A DNA stretch of 5,485 nucleotides from NCBI GenBank assembly GCA_003444795.1, contig DLWR01000237.1, positions 1-5,485 of the forward strand, written 5' to 3'. The DNA is from Cryomorphaceae bacterium (GTDB lineage: Bacteria > Bacteroidota > Bacteroidia > Flavobacteriales > Schleiferiaceae). A program made the translations under genes and the position numbers. The notes under the pieces were generated by a model. It was not told where the DNA came from and made no database searches. It saw nothing but the letters and a program-made list of their open reading frames with translations. Of the stretch, positions 1-5,485 are shown in pieces. How positions within the stretch are numbered: the first letter of the stretch is position 1; each line of letters starts with the position of its first letter.

Positions 1-1
1 T

Positions 2-2557
2 CCTTGGGCGCGCCTGCCGTGGCCGCGGACCCTAGGCGCGACGCGTCAAGCTGATTTGGCCCGTGCCTATGGCAAATCCCTGGGGCAAGAATCAAGGTCC
101 TTGGGCATCCATGTCAACTTTAGCCCTGTGGTGGATGTAAACACCAATCCGGCCAATCCCATTATAGGCCAGCGTTCCTTGGGTTCAGATGTGGACGACG
201 TGAACCGCATGGCCACTAGTGAGTTGTGGGGCCTGCAAAGCCAAGGGGTAATGGCCTGTGCGAAGCACTTCCCCGGCCATGGCGACACAGATAGCGACAG
301 CCACAAGACCTTACCCACGCTCAATCACTCCCTGCCAACCCTCCGGAATCGAGAGATGCGGCCTTTCGAAAATGCGATTCAATCGGGTGTAGGCGCCATC
401 ATGGTCGCCCACTTGAATATTCCTGCGCTGGACCCCACAGGGACCCCAGCATCCATTTCTAAACCCATCGTGACGCACTGGTTGCGCGACTCGTTGCACT
501 TTGAGGGCTTGATTTTTACGGATGCCTTGAACATGAAAGGGCTTGCCCAGGACTTGACGCCCGGTGAAATTGAAATTCAAGCCATTGAGGCTGGAAATGA
601 TGTCCTACTTTTTGTGGCAGATCCGAAGGCGGCGGTGAAAGCCATTGCCCGGGCCGTGGAAAGTGGTCGGTTAACCCGTGCGGAATTAGAAACTCATGTC
701 GGGCGTATCCTGGCAGCTAAAGCACGTTATGTACCAGAAGGGGGCGCTATTCCCAGCCTAGAAGATGCCCCGCTCCCACGCCGCGAAGAATTGAATACCG
801 CTGTTTACAAAGCGGCAGCTACCCTGGTGTATGATCCGGATTCCATGGTGAGTCGAACGTCACGCTCCTCTCTGGTGGAGGACCCCCTCTATTTGGTGGC
901 TATGGGTGAGTCCGTGCCCGCTGGGTTGGTAGGCTTTAGCGCCCTACCCGATGTGGAGGCCGGTTTGGCGAATTATTTCAAGGATTCTCGAGGATTTACC
1001 CCTCCCCGAATTTGGATCTTTCACATGGGCTCATCGGCCAATCCGTGGAAATCAGCTCGACTCCCAAAATCGGTTATCGAACAGGCCAAAGCGTGGAAAT
1101 CCAAGGGCATTGAGGTCGGATTGGTGCACCTTGGCAACCCCTATGGGCTAAGAACTTTTTCCGATGGTTCAGCTCTCCCGCCCAATCTCCTCATCGAGAC
1201 GTTTGATGCCCTGATTCTGGGCTATGAAAATGTTCCACAGGCTGTTCAAGCCATTCAGGGGGCCATAGAATCCTTTAGCCCCAAACTTCTGTCGGGTCGA
1301 ATTCCCGTTTCTGGCCTGAATTTCAATCCTATAATGCCAAGCACCACGATGGGTGAAGCAGGGTTTCAAACGGATTTGATCAAAAACATTGACGCTATTG
1401 TTGAAGAGGGGCTTCGCAAGGGGGCCTATCCCGGCTGTCAAGTCTTCTTGGCGCGACACGGAAAAGTGGTTTTGAACGAAGTCTGGGGGACGTTGGACGG
1501 CACGAACCCTGTGGAGCCCACTGATCGGTACGATTTAGCAAGTGTCACTAAAATTTTGGCCTCCGTACCCCTCATCATGGACTTTGCAGAGGCCACTGGA
1601 GGTACGTCTAGCCTATTGGGTACGCCTATGGTGGAATTCTTGCCTGAGCTTGGTTCTTCCCCCGTGGGCGATCTAGAAATGGGGGATATTTTATCGCATC
1701 AATCGGGCTTGCCCGCATGGATTCCATTCTATCAAGACTACTTGTGGAAGGATGGGAATTTGGACAACCGCTACTTCCGAACCACCCAAAGCACCACCTT
1801 TCCCAAACAGGTGGCTATCGGGGTGTACAGCCGGGCAGACCTTCGGGATTCTGTGCTGGCACGAATTGCAGGCGCCGAGCTGGGCCCGAAGAAGTACAAG
1901 TACAGCGATTTGGGCTACTACCTCCACCAGCGATGGTTAGAGCGCTACTATGGCGCCCCCTTGGATGACGTGTTAGAAACCAATTGGTATGCGCCCATGG
2001 GCATTCATTTGCAGTACAACCCCCTGCAAAAAGCGCTATCCAGTGGGGATGCTAGCGCAGCCATTCTTCACCTTGCCCCGACGGAAAATGACCAAACGTT
2101 TCGCCGTCAATTGCTTCGCGGGACGGTGCACGACCAGGGTGCGGCGCTCTTAGGCGGCGTGGCTGGGCATGCCGGGCTTTTTGGGTCGGCGCAGGATGTG
2201 GGCAGGATGATGCAGTTCTTTTTGCAAGGCGGTCGTTGGAACGGCTACCAATACTTGGAGCCTAAAACTATTCAGGCTTTCTCTTCCTGTTATGCTTGTG
2301 ACGAAGGGAATCGACGAGGTCTTGGTTTTGACCGGCCTCAGACGAGCGGTCCCGGCCCCACCTGTGGCTGCGTGAGTCCGCTGAGCTTTGGGCACACCGG
2401 TTTTACCGGTACTTTTGCATGGGCAGACCCGGAAACGGGCATTGTTCTTGTATTCTTGTCGAACAGAGTTTATCCCAATGCGAACAACCCTCTCCTTGGC
2501 CAATTGGACATTCGGACCCGAATTCAAGAAGCGGTTCAAGTCGCTCTGGTGGATTAA
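2..2557 (+). CDS. GH3 beta-N-acetylglucosaminidase fused to a class C beta-lactamase-like serine hydrolase (5' partial)
   Basis: Two enzyme domains in one chain. The N-terminal part is a family 3 glycoside hydrolase of the NagZ type, which removes N-acetylglucosamine from peptidoglycan fragments. It shows NFSPVVDVN (113-139), KHFPGHGDT, the DSH acid/base dyad (Asp codon 296, His codon 302) and the nucleophile Asp in FTDALNM (codon 521). A region resembling the GH3 C-terminal alpha/beta domain follows to about base 1330. From about 1370 a PBP/beta-lactamase-like domain carries SVTK (Ser 1541, Lys 1550), a YSD triad (1901-1909) and HTG (2393-2401), so both active sites look intact. The first possible start in the frame is TTG at 56, but codons before it already read LGAT with NagZ-like spacing to the next conserved Gly, so the true start and any signal peptide lie upstream of the window. 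Such fusions are known in Bacteroidetes, where they are usually envelope proteins. The substrate of the second domain is not established; amidase or esterase action is an inference. Confidence 0.9.
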   Translation, partial: PWARLPWPRTLGATRQADLARAYGKSLGQESRSLGIHVNFSPVVDVNTNPANPIIGQRSLGSDVDDVNRMATSELWGLQSQGVMACAKHFPGHGDTDSDSHKTLPTLNHSLPTLRNREMRPFENAIQSGVGAIMVAHLNIPALDPTGTPASISKPIVTHWLRDSLHFEGLIFTDALNMKGLAQDLTPGEIEIQAIEAGNDVLLFVADPKAAVKAIARAVESGRLTRAELETHVGRILAAKARYVPEGGAIPSLEDAPLPRREELNTAVYKAAATLVYDPDSMVSRTSRSSLVEDPLYLVAMGESVPAGLVGFSALPDVEAGLANYFKDSRGFTPPRIWIFHMGSSANPWKSARLPKSVIEQAKAWKSKGIEVGLVHLGNPYGLRTFSDGSALPPNLLIETFDALILGYENVPQAVQAIQGAIESFSPKLLSGRIPVSGLNFNPIMPSTTMGEAGFQTDLIKNIDAIVEEGLRKGAYPGCQVFLARHGKVVLNEVWGTLDGTNPVEPTDRYDLASVTKILASVPLIMDFAEATGGTSSLLGTPMVEFLPELGSSPVGDLEMGDILSHQSGLPAWIPFYQDYLWKDGNLDNRYFRTTQSTTFPKQVAIGVYSRADLRDSVLARIAGAELGPKKYKYSDLGYYLHQRWLERYYGAPLDDVLETNWYAPMGIHLQYNPLQKALSSGDASAAILHLAPTENDQTFRRQLLRGTVHDQGAALLGGVAGHAGLFGSAQDVGRMMQFFLQGGRWNGYQYLEPKTIQAFSSCYACDEGNRRGLGFDRPQTSGPGPTCGCVSPLSFGHTGFTGTFAWADPETGIVLVFLSNRVYPNANNPLLGQLDIRTRIQEAVQVALVD
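2478..2557 (+). other. 80-base dual-coding overlap between the GH3 fusion and the repeat protein
   Basis: If the repeat protein starts at ATG 2478, these bases encode the last 26 residues of the GH3 fusion in one frame. In the +1 frame they encode the n-region and the start of the hydrophobic core of the repeat protein's signal peptide. Both frames look meaningful: the GH3 tail (YPNANNPLLGQ, then DIRTRIQ) resembles the usual end of this family, while the other frame supplies the basic and hydrophobic parts needed for export. The overlap depends on the start choice. With ATG 2580 the genes would instead be 22 bases apart. Confidence 0.55.
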
Positions 2558-3062
2558 CATTCTGCTCGCCTTCCCCGCCATGGGGCAGGTTCAGAAGGCC
2601 GCTGACGGCTTCTTGACAGATAGTGCCTACGTCCAGTACTTCGGATCTGGAAAGCCGCGAACCATCTCCCATTTCAAGGATGGATTGCTTCAGGGTCCCA
2701 TGTGGGAGTTCCACGCTTCAGGCCAAGTGCTCATCTTCAACGAGTGGCTCGAAGGACAAAAACACGGAGAAGAAAAAGAGTTTGATCAAGTGGGCCGATT
2801 GACCCACGTCACAACTTGGCGCTACGGCCGTTTGCACGGAGAAGAACGAACCTACTACGCCACTAGTGTCTTGCAAAGCCGCATCCCGTGGGTGAATAAC
2901 CAAAAGCACGGAACGGCTATTTGGTACCACGATAACGGTAAACCTGCGGTGGAATTCCCTTATGTGCGCGGCGAGATTCATGGCACAGCCACCTATTTCA
3001 ACGACCAAGGTGAAGTAGAAAAGCAATTGGTCTATAAACACAATCAAATCCTCGAACCCTGA
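2478..3062 (+). CDS. Probable exported MORN-type repeat protein (194 aa)
   Basis: A small protein of unknown function. With the ATG at 2478, residues 1-36 look like a long signal peptide: a basic stretch KKRFK, a hydrophobic core LWWINILLAF, and a plausible signal peptidase I site after AMG with Gln next. Residues 51-194 are six consecutive 24-residue units of the MORN_2/YwqK kind, and nothing follows the last one. The frame is open further upstream to an ATG at 2388, but that would overlap the previous gene by 170 bases and put the hydrophobic segment deep inside the protein. ATG 2580 would avoid any overlap but would delete the export signal. TTG 2496 is another option. No Shine-Dalgarno sequence helps decide. 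The stop shares its A with the bshA start (TGATG), indicating coupled translation. Homologues are sometimes labelled YwqK antitoxins, but no toxin is nearby. A periplasmic or surface binding role is only a guess. Confidence 0.8.
   Translation: MRTTLSLANWTFGPEFKKRFKSLWWINILLAFPAMGQVQKAADGFLTDSAYVQYFGSGKPRTISHFKDGLLQGPMWEFHASGQVLIFNEWLEGQKHGEEKEFDQVGRLTHVTTWRYGRLHGEERTYYATSVLQSRIPWVNNQKHGTAIWYHDNGKPAVEFPYVRGEIHGTATYFNDQGEVEKQLVYKHNQILEP
2628..3059 (+). repeat. Six tandem 24-residue MORN-type repeats (coding)
   Basis: Six units of exactly 72 bases start at 2628, 2700, 2772, 2844, 2916 and 2988, and the last ends directly before the stop codon. Aligned by eye, position 4 is always Tyr or Phe and position 8 is Gly in five of six. 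Position 16 is always aromatic. Position 19 is Gly in four of six (Asn in the other two), and positions 22-23 are HG in four. Unit 4 is the most degenerate internal unit (Ser at 8, Asn at 19). Unit 6 loses the terminal HG. The DNA of the units has diverged, so this is an old protein repeat and not a recent tandem duplication. Confidence 0.85.
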
Positions 3063-4183
3063 TGCGCATCGGCATTGTTTGCCATCCGACTTTTGGTGGT
3101 TCTGGGGTTATGGCGACAGAATTGGCCAACCATTTTGGGCGCCAAGGGCATTCGGTACACGTCATCAGCTATGCCTTGCCGGTCCGTTTGGACCCTTTCA
3201 ACCCCTCCGTGCACTACCACGAAGTGCAGGTCCAAGACTACCCGCTCTTTCTCTATCAACCCTATGAATTGGCCCTTTCCAGCGCGATGGTGGACGCAGT
3301 TTTGAAGGAGAACTTGGACATTTTGCACGTGCACTATGCCATTCCTCATGCCTATGCCGCTTTTATGGCAAGCCAAATTTTAAAGGACCAAGGCTTGGAA
3401 ATCCCCGTGGTCACGACCTTGCATGGGACAGATATCACCTTGGTGGGCCAGCTCCCCGCGTACAAGCCGGCGGTATGCTTTTCCATCAACCATTCTACGG
3501 CGGTGACGGCAGTATCGGAAGCCTTGCGCCAGGAAACCATTTCCCAGTTCAACATCAAGCGCGAAATTGAAGTTATTCCCAATTTTGTGGATATGACTCG
3601 GTATTGTCGCGGGGACGCGAGTGCCCGTTCACGGATTGCCGCACCGGGAGTGGCCATCGTTGCTCACGTATCCAACTTTAGAAAAGTGAAGCGCATTCCC
3701 GATGTGCTCCATGTTTTTGCACGGGTTGTCGAGGCTTGTCCGGCCAAACTGGTCCTCGTTGGTGACGGCCCCGAACGCCCAGAAGCCGAATCTTTGGCGC
3801 GCCATTTGGGCATTGTGGAGCATGTTCTCTTCTTGGGCAAGACCTCAGAAGTAGAAAGCATTTTAGGGGTTTCCGATTTATTTTTACTCCCATCCGAATC
3901 TGAAAGCTTTGGGCTTGCAGCCTTGGAAGCGATGGCCTCAGGAGTTCCTGTTATTGCTTCTCGTGTGGGAGGCTTGCCAGAAGTTATCAGCCATGGTGTG
4001 AATGGATTTCTAGAGCCAGTAGGAGACATTGAGGCAATGGCGGCGCATGCCATTCAGCTCCTGCAGAATCCTCCATTATTGGCTGAATTTGCAGAAAAAG
4101 CCGTCGAGGCAGCCGCTACTTTTTCCATGGATCAGATTGGCGACAGCTACTTAAACGTATATACTCGGTTGCTTCATGGCTAA
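3062..4183 (+). CDS. bshA: N-acetyl-alpha-D-glucosaminyl L-malate synthase BshA
   Basis: A retaining GT4 (GT-B fold) glycosyltransferase that joins N-acetylglucosamine from UDP-GlcNAc to L-malate, the first step of bacillithiol biosynthesis. It acts in the cytoplasm. At 373 residues it is full length for BshA. Visible hallmarks in order are the N-terminal TFGGSGVMATELA glycine loop (residues 10-22), YHEVQVQDYPLF (52-63), LDILHVHYAIPHAYA (85-99), TTLHGTDITLVG (118-129), the phosphate-binding-type SNFRKVKR (204-211), and the GT4 EX7E motif ESFGLAALE (281-289) followed by GVPVIAS. These match the BshA subgroup better than generic GT4 enzymes. The ATG gives the expected N-terminus MRIGIVCHPTFGGSG and overlaps the previous stop by one base. 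The gene overlaps the next by eight. The later enzymes, BshB (deacetylase) and BshC (cysteine ligase), are not in this window. Activity is inferred from motifs. Confidence 0.95.
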   Translation: MRIGIVCHPTFGGSGVMATELANHFGRQGHSVHVISYALPVRLDPFNPSVHYHEVQVQDYPLFLYQPYELALSSAMVDAVLKENLDILHVHYAIPHAYAAFMASQILKDQGLEIPVVTTLHGTDITLVGQLPAYKPAVCFSINHSTAVTAVSEALRQETISQFNIKREIEVIPNFVDMTRYCRGDASARSRIAAPGVAIVAHVSNFRKVKRIPDVLHVFARVVEACPAKLVLVGDGPERPEAESLARHLGIVEHVLFLGKTSEVESILGVSDLFLLPSESESFGLAALEAMASGVPVIASRVGGLPEVISHGVNGFLEPVGDIEAMAAHAIQLLQNPPLLAEFAEKAVEAAATFSMDQIGDSYLNVYTRLLHG

Positions 4184-4568
4184 AAAGCGTTTCGATCGCA
4201 GTGGCTCGGGCCCGTTTGTGTCGAGCAATCCATTTGCCGATGCGCTGGCAAATGCCTTAGGTGTAGAGGCACCTCTTTCGAATGAAAGAATCCCCTGGAA
4301 AGATGACGACACGCAAAGCCTTGAAGGCGGTTCAAAATGGGTACATATGGGCTTTGAAAAGAAGGGGCGAGGAGGAAAAACAGTGACTGTCTTGACCTTT
4401 CAAGATCCTTTTGTCGATAGCCAGGAATGGAGTAAAAAATTAAAATCCCGCCTTGGGGTTGGGGGGAGTGTCGATGCATCTGAGATCCTTCTTCAAGGGG
4501 ATGTTCGGACAAAGGCGGAGGGATACCTCCAGTCGGAAGGTTTTAAGGTTAAACGAATCGGTGGATGA
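4176..4568 (+). CDS. SUI1/eIF1-like (YciH-type) translation factor homologue
   Basis: A 130-residue basic protein with a C-terminal SUI1 domain, the fold of eukaryotic eIF1, which helps select start codons on the small ribosomal subunit. In bacteria the homologues (YciH in E. coli) are non-essential and their exact role is debated. The domain runs from about residue 58 to the end. It contains KKGRGGKTVTVLTF (62-75), corresponding to the basic loop, then LGVGGSVDASEILLQGD (93-109) and the final GFKVKRIGG (122-130). Residues 1-57 form a polar, probably flexible extension. The ATG lies inside the last codons of bshA, giving an eight-base overlap in a different frame with no Shine-Dalgarno sequence, so translation probably depends on upstream ribosomes. 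The stop overlaps the next start as ATGA. The family assignment is firm; a cellular function is not shown by the sequence. Confidence 0.92.
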   Translation: MAKKRFDRSGSGPFVSSNPFADALANALGVEAPLSNERIPWKDDDTQSLEGGSKWVHMGFEKKGRGGKTVTVLTFQDPFVDSQEWSKKLKSRLGVGGSVDASEILLQGDVRTKAEGYLQSEGFKVKRIGG

Positions 4569-5326
4569 TGGTCATTGAGAGCACCCAGAATCCCAAGTTT
4601 AAGACCATGCTGCGCTGGCGGGAGAAATCTGCAGCGCGCCGAAACGACGGTATTTGCCTCGTCGAAGGGTTGAGGGAGGTGGAACGAGCCCTCGCTTCCG
4701 ACTGGAAGCCCATTTTAGCCATACATCGAGAGGCCGCCACCGTGCCCGTGGTCTTGCGTTCTTTTTCTTGCGCATCGGCGGTTTTTGATCGATTGGTGGT
4801 TCGTAAAGGGACGGCGGAAGTGCTGGTCGCATTTGAGCCCAAAACGTGGACATTAGATTCCCTTTCCTTACCCGAAAATGCGTTGGTGCTCATAGCAGAC
4901 GGAACGGAAAAACCTGGCAATCTGGGTGCCATGTTGCGTACGGCCAACGCAGTCCAGGTCGATGCGGTTATCACTTCATCCGCCGTATCGGATGTGTATG
5001 GTCCTGAGGTTGTGCGCAATAGTCTAGGCGGCCTCTTTGCCACCCCTGTGGTGGAGGCTAAACGGGAAGATGTACAAGGCTGGCTCCTCGCACAGGGCTT
5101 CAAAACGTTTCAAATGCATCTAGAAGGGGCAGAGTCCCCCTATCAATCCGATCTAAGAGGGCGCATAGCCCTGGTGGTGGGTGCGGAAGACCAGGGTTTA
5201 GATGCCTCGTGGGATCACGCAGCCCCGCATCGACTCAAGCTCCCCATGAATGGATTGGTAGATTCTCTCAATGTTAGTGTGGCGGCTGGTGTCATTCTGT
5301 ATGAGGCGTTGCGCCAACGTTCTTAG
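4565..5326 (+). CDS. TrmH/SpoU-family RNA 2'-O-methyltransferase
   Basis: A SPOUT-class enzyme expected to move a methyl group from S-adenosylmethionine to a ribose 2'-hydroxyl in rRNA or tRNA. Residues 1-95 resemble the SpoU substrate-binding domain (STQNPKFK at 6-13, CLVEGLREVERAL at 31-43). The catalytic trefoil-knot domain follows with all three motifs: motif 1 EKPGNLGAMLRTA (115-127, Asn119 and Arg125), motif 2 ALVVGAEDQGL (202-212, Glu208), and motif 3 LKLPMNGLVDSLNVSVAAG (224-242, Asn236) ending in the helix VILYEALR. VRNSLGGLFATPV (150-162) matches the conserved linker. The length of 253 residues is normal for the family. Start: ATG 4565 and ATG 4568 are adjacent; the first gives the ATGA overlap with the SUI1 gene. 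The target nucleotide cannot be read from the sequence, so no specific symbol (rlmB, tsnR) is given. It is the last gene of the operon. Confidence 0.93.
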   Translation: MMVIESTQNPKFKTMLRWREKSAARRNDGICLVEGLREVERALASDWKPILAIHREAATVPVVLRSFSCASAVFDRLVVRKGTAEVLVAFEPKTWTLDSLSLPENALVLIADGTEKPGNLGAMLRTANAVQVDAVITSSAVSDVYGPEVVRNSLGGLFATPVVEAKREDVQGWLLAQGFKTFQMHLEGAESPYQSDLRGRIALVVGAEDQGLDASWDHAAPHRLKLPMNGLVDSLNVSVAAGVILYEALRQRS

Positions 5327-5350
5327 TGCAAGGTCCTCAATACGAATGAC

Positions 5351-5385
5351 CTAAAATGGAAAGGCCTAGGTTTTCACCCAGGCCT
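5351..5385 (-). terminator. Candidate terminator hairpin of a convergent minus-strand gene
   Basis: The arms AGGCCTAGG (5362-5370) and CCCAGGCCT (5377-5385) enclose a six-base loop. On the minus strand all nine positions pair, including one G-U, and the stem is followed by UUCCAUUUU. On the plus strand the same position is an A-C mismatch, and the downstream CACACCAAACC has no U-run. The pairing and tail therefore favour minus-strand use. The U-tract is interrupted, so the call is moderate, and it implies a gene entering from the right edge. Confidence 0.4.
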
Positions 5386-5414
5386 CACACCAAACCAATA
5401 ACCTAAGCTTATCA

Positions 5415-5475
5415 CTTAGATTGACATCAAAGATAGAATTTGAATCCTAATTTGACGTGTCAATAAGATTTTTTT
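5415..5475 (+). terminator. Candidate Rho-independent terminator of the five-gene operon
   Basis: A long AT-rich inverted repeat followed by seven T at 5469-5475. CTT (5415-5417) pairs with AAG (5465-5467), ATTGACA (5420-5426) with TGTCAAT (5458-5464), and TCAAA (5427-5431) with TTTGA (5451-5455). Two-base bulges sit at 5418-5419 and 5456-5457. That is 15 pairs with a 19-base apical loop, and only one A separates the stem from the T-run. The low GC content of the stem and the large loop make it weaker than a textbook terminator. It lies about 90 bases after the methyltransferase stop. Confidence 0.4.
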
Positions 5476-5485
5476 CGGGCATTTG

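Noticed and set aside
2388..2477. Upstream ATG 2388 as start of the repeat protein
   Set aside because: It would overlap the conserved C-terminus of the hydrolase domain by 170 bases and put the hydrophobic export segment about 50 residues in; the added residues look like shadow coding.
56..2557. TTG at 56 as the true start of the GH3 fusion
   Set aside because: The frame is open to the window edge and upstream codons already match the NagZ-type LGAT region; a start here would cut into the GH3 barrel. The gene is treated as 5' partial.
2150..2714. Overlapping minus-strand open frames of 100-143 codons
   Set aside because: They lie opposite well-recognised coding sequence, show no family motifs and are Ser/Arg/Pro-rich in the way antisense shadows are. 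The same holds for minus-strand frames under bshA and the methyltransferase gene, including 4549-5103.
2478..3062. YwqK-type antitoxin in a toxin-antitoxin pair
   Set aside because: The label comes only from the repeat family. No toxin-like gene is adjacent, and the protein appears to be exported.
5403..5419. Small inverted repeat CTAAG/CTTAG
   Set aside because: Five weak pairs with a seven-base loop and no U-tract; easily produced by chance in AT-rich sequence, and it competes with the larger hairpin.
5421..5454. TTGACA at 5421 as a promoter -35 element
   Set aside because: No TATAAT-like hexamer sits 16-18 bases downstream, and no well-spaced Bacteroidetes TAnnTTTG motif was found; the bases are better explained by the inverted repeat.

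Overview
The window looks like a compact operon from a member of the Bacteroidota (Bacteroidetes), possibly a flavobacterial relative with roughly balanced GC content. This rests on four things: an N-acetylglucosaminidase fused to a class C beta-lactamase-like domain, an N-acetylglucosaminyl-malate synthase (bacillithiol pathway), a bacterial SUI1/eIF1-like protein, and no recognisable Shine-Dalgarno sequence before any start. All are common in that phylum, but no marker here fixes the genus.

Layout, all on the + strand. (1) Bases 2-2557 hold the 3' part of a GH3 beta-N-acetylglucosaminidase/serine-hydrolase fusion. Its frame is open to the left edge and already homologous to the family before the first possible start codon, so its N-terminus lies outside the window. 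(2) Bases 2478-3062 encode a small, probably exported protein made almost entirely of six MORN-type repeats of exactly 24 residues, the last ending at the stop codon. (3) Bases 3062-4183 are bshA, a GT4 glycosyltransferase making GlcNAc-malate. (4) Bases 4176-4568 encode a SUI1-domain protein. (5) Bases 4565-5326 encode a TrmH/SpoU-family RNA 2'-O-methyltransferase. Every junction overlaps (80, 1, 8 and 4 bases), so the five genes are almost certainly one transcript with coupled translation.

Bases 5327-5485 are the only non-coding stretch. They contain two hairpins. One (5362-5385) pairs better when read on the minus strand and has a U-rich tail there. The other (5415-5467) is a longer AT-rich bulged stem followed by seven T on the + strand. 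Together they suggest the operon ends here and meets a convergent gene beyond the right edge.

Functionally the operon mixes envelope and amino-sugar metabolism (GH3 fusion, exported repeat protein), thiol redox buffering (BshA) and translation/RNA modification (SUI1, TrmH). A metabolic link through N-acetylglucosamine between the first and third genes is possible but inferred. No mobile element, CRISPR array, tRNA or rRNA was seen. The most interesting points are the GH3/serine-hydrolase fusion as a possible one-chain muropeptide-rescue enzyme, the very regular repeat protein whose signal peptide lies across the end of its neighbour, and the layered signals at the 3' end.
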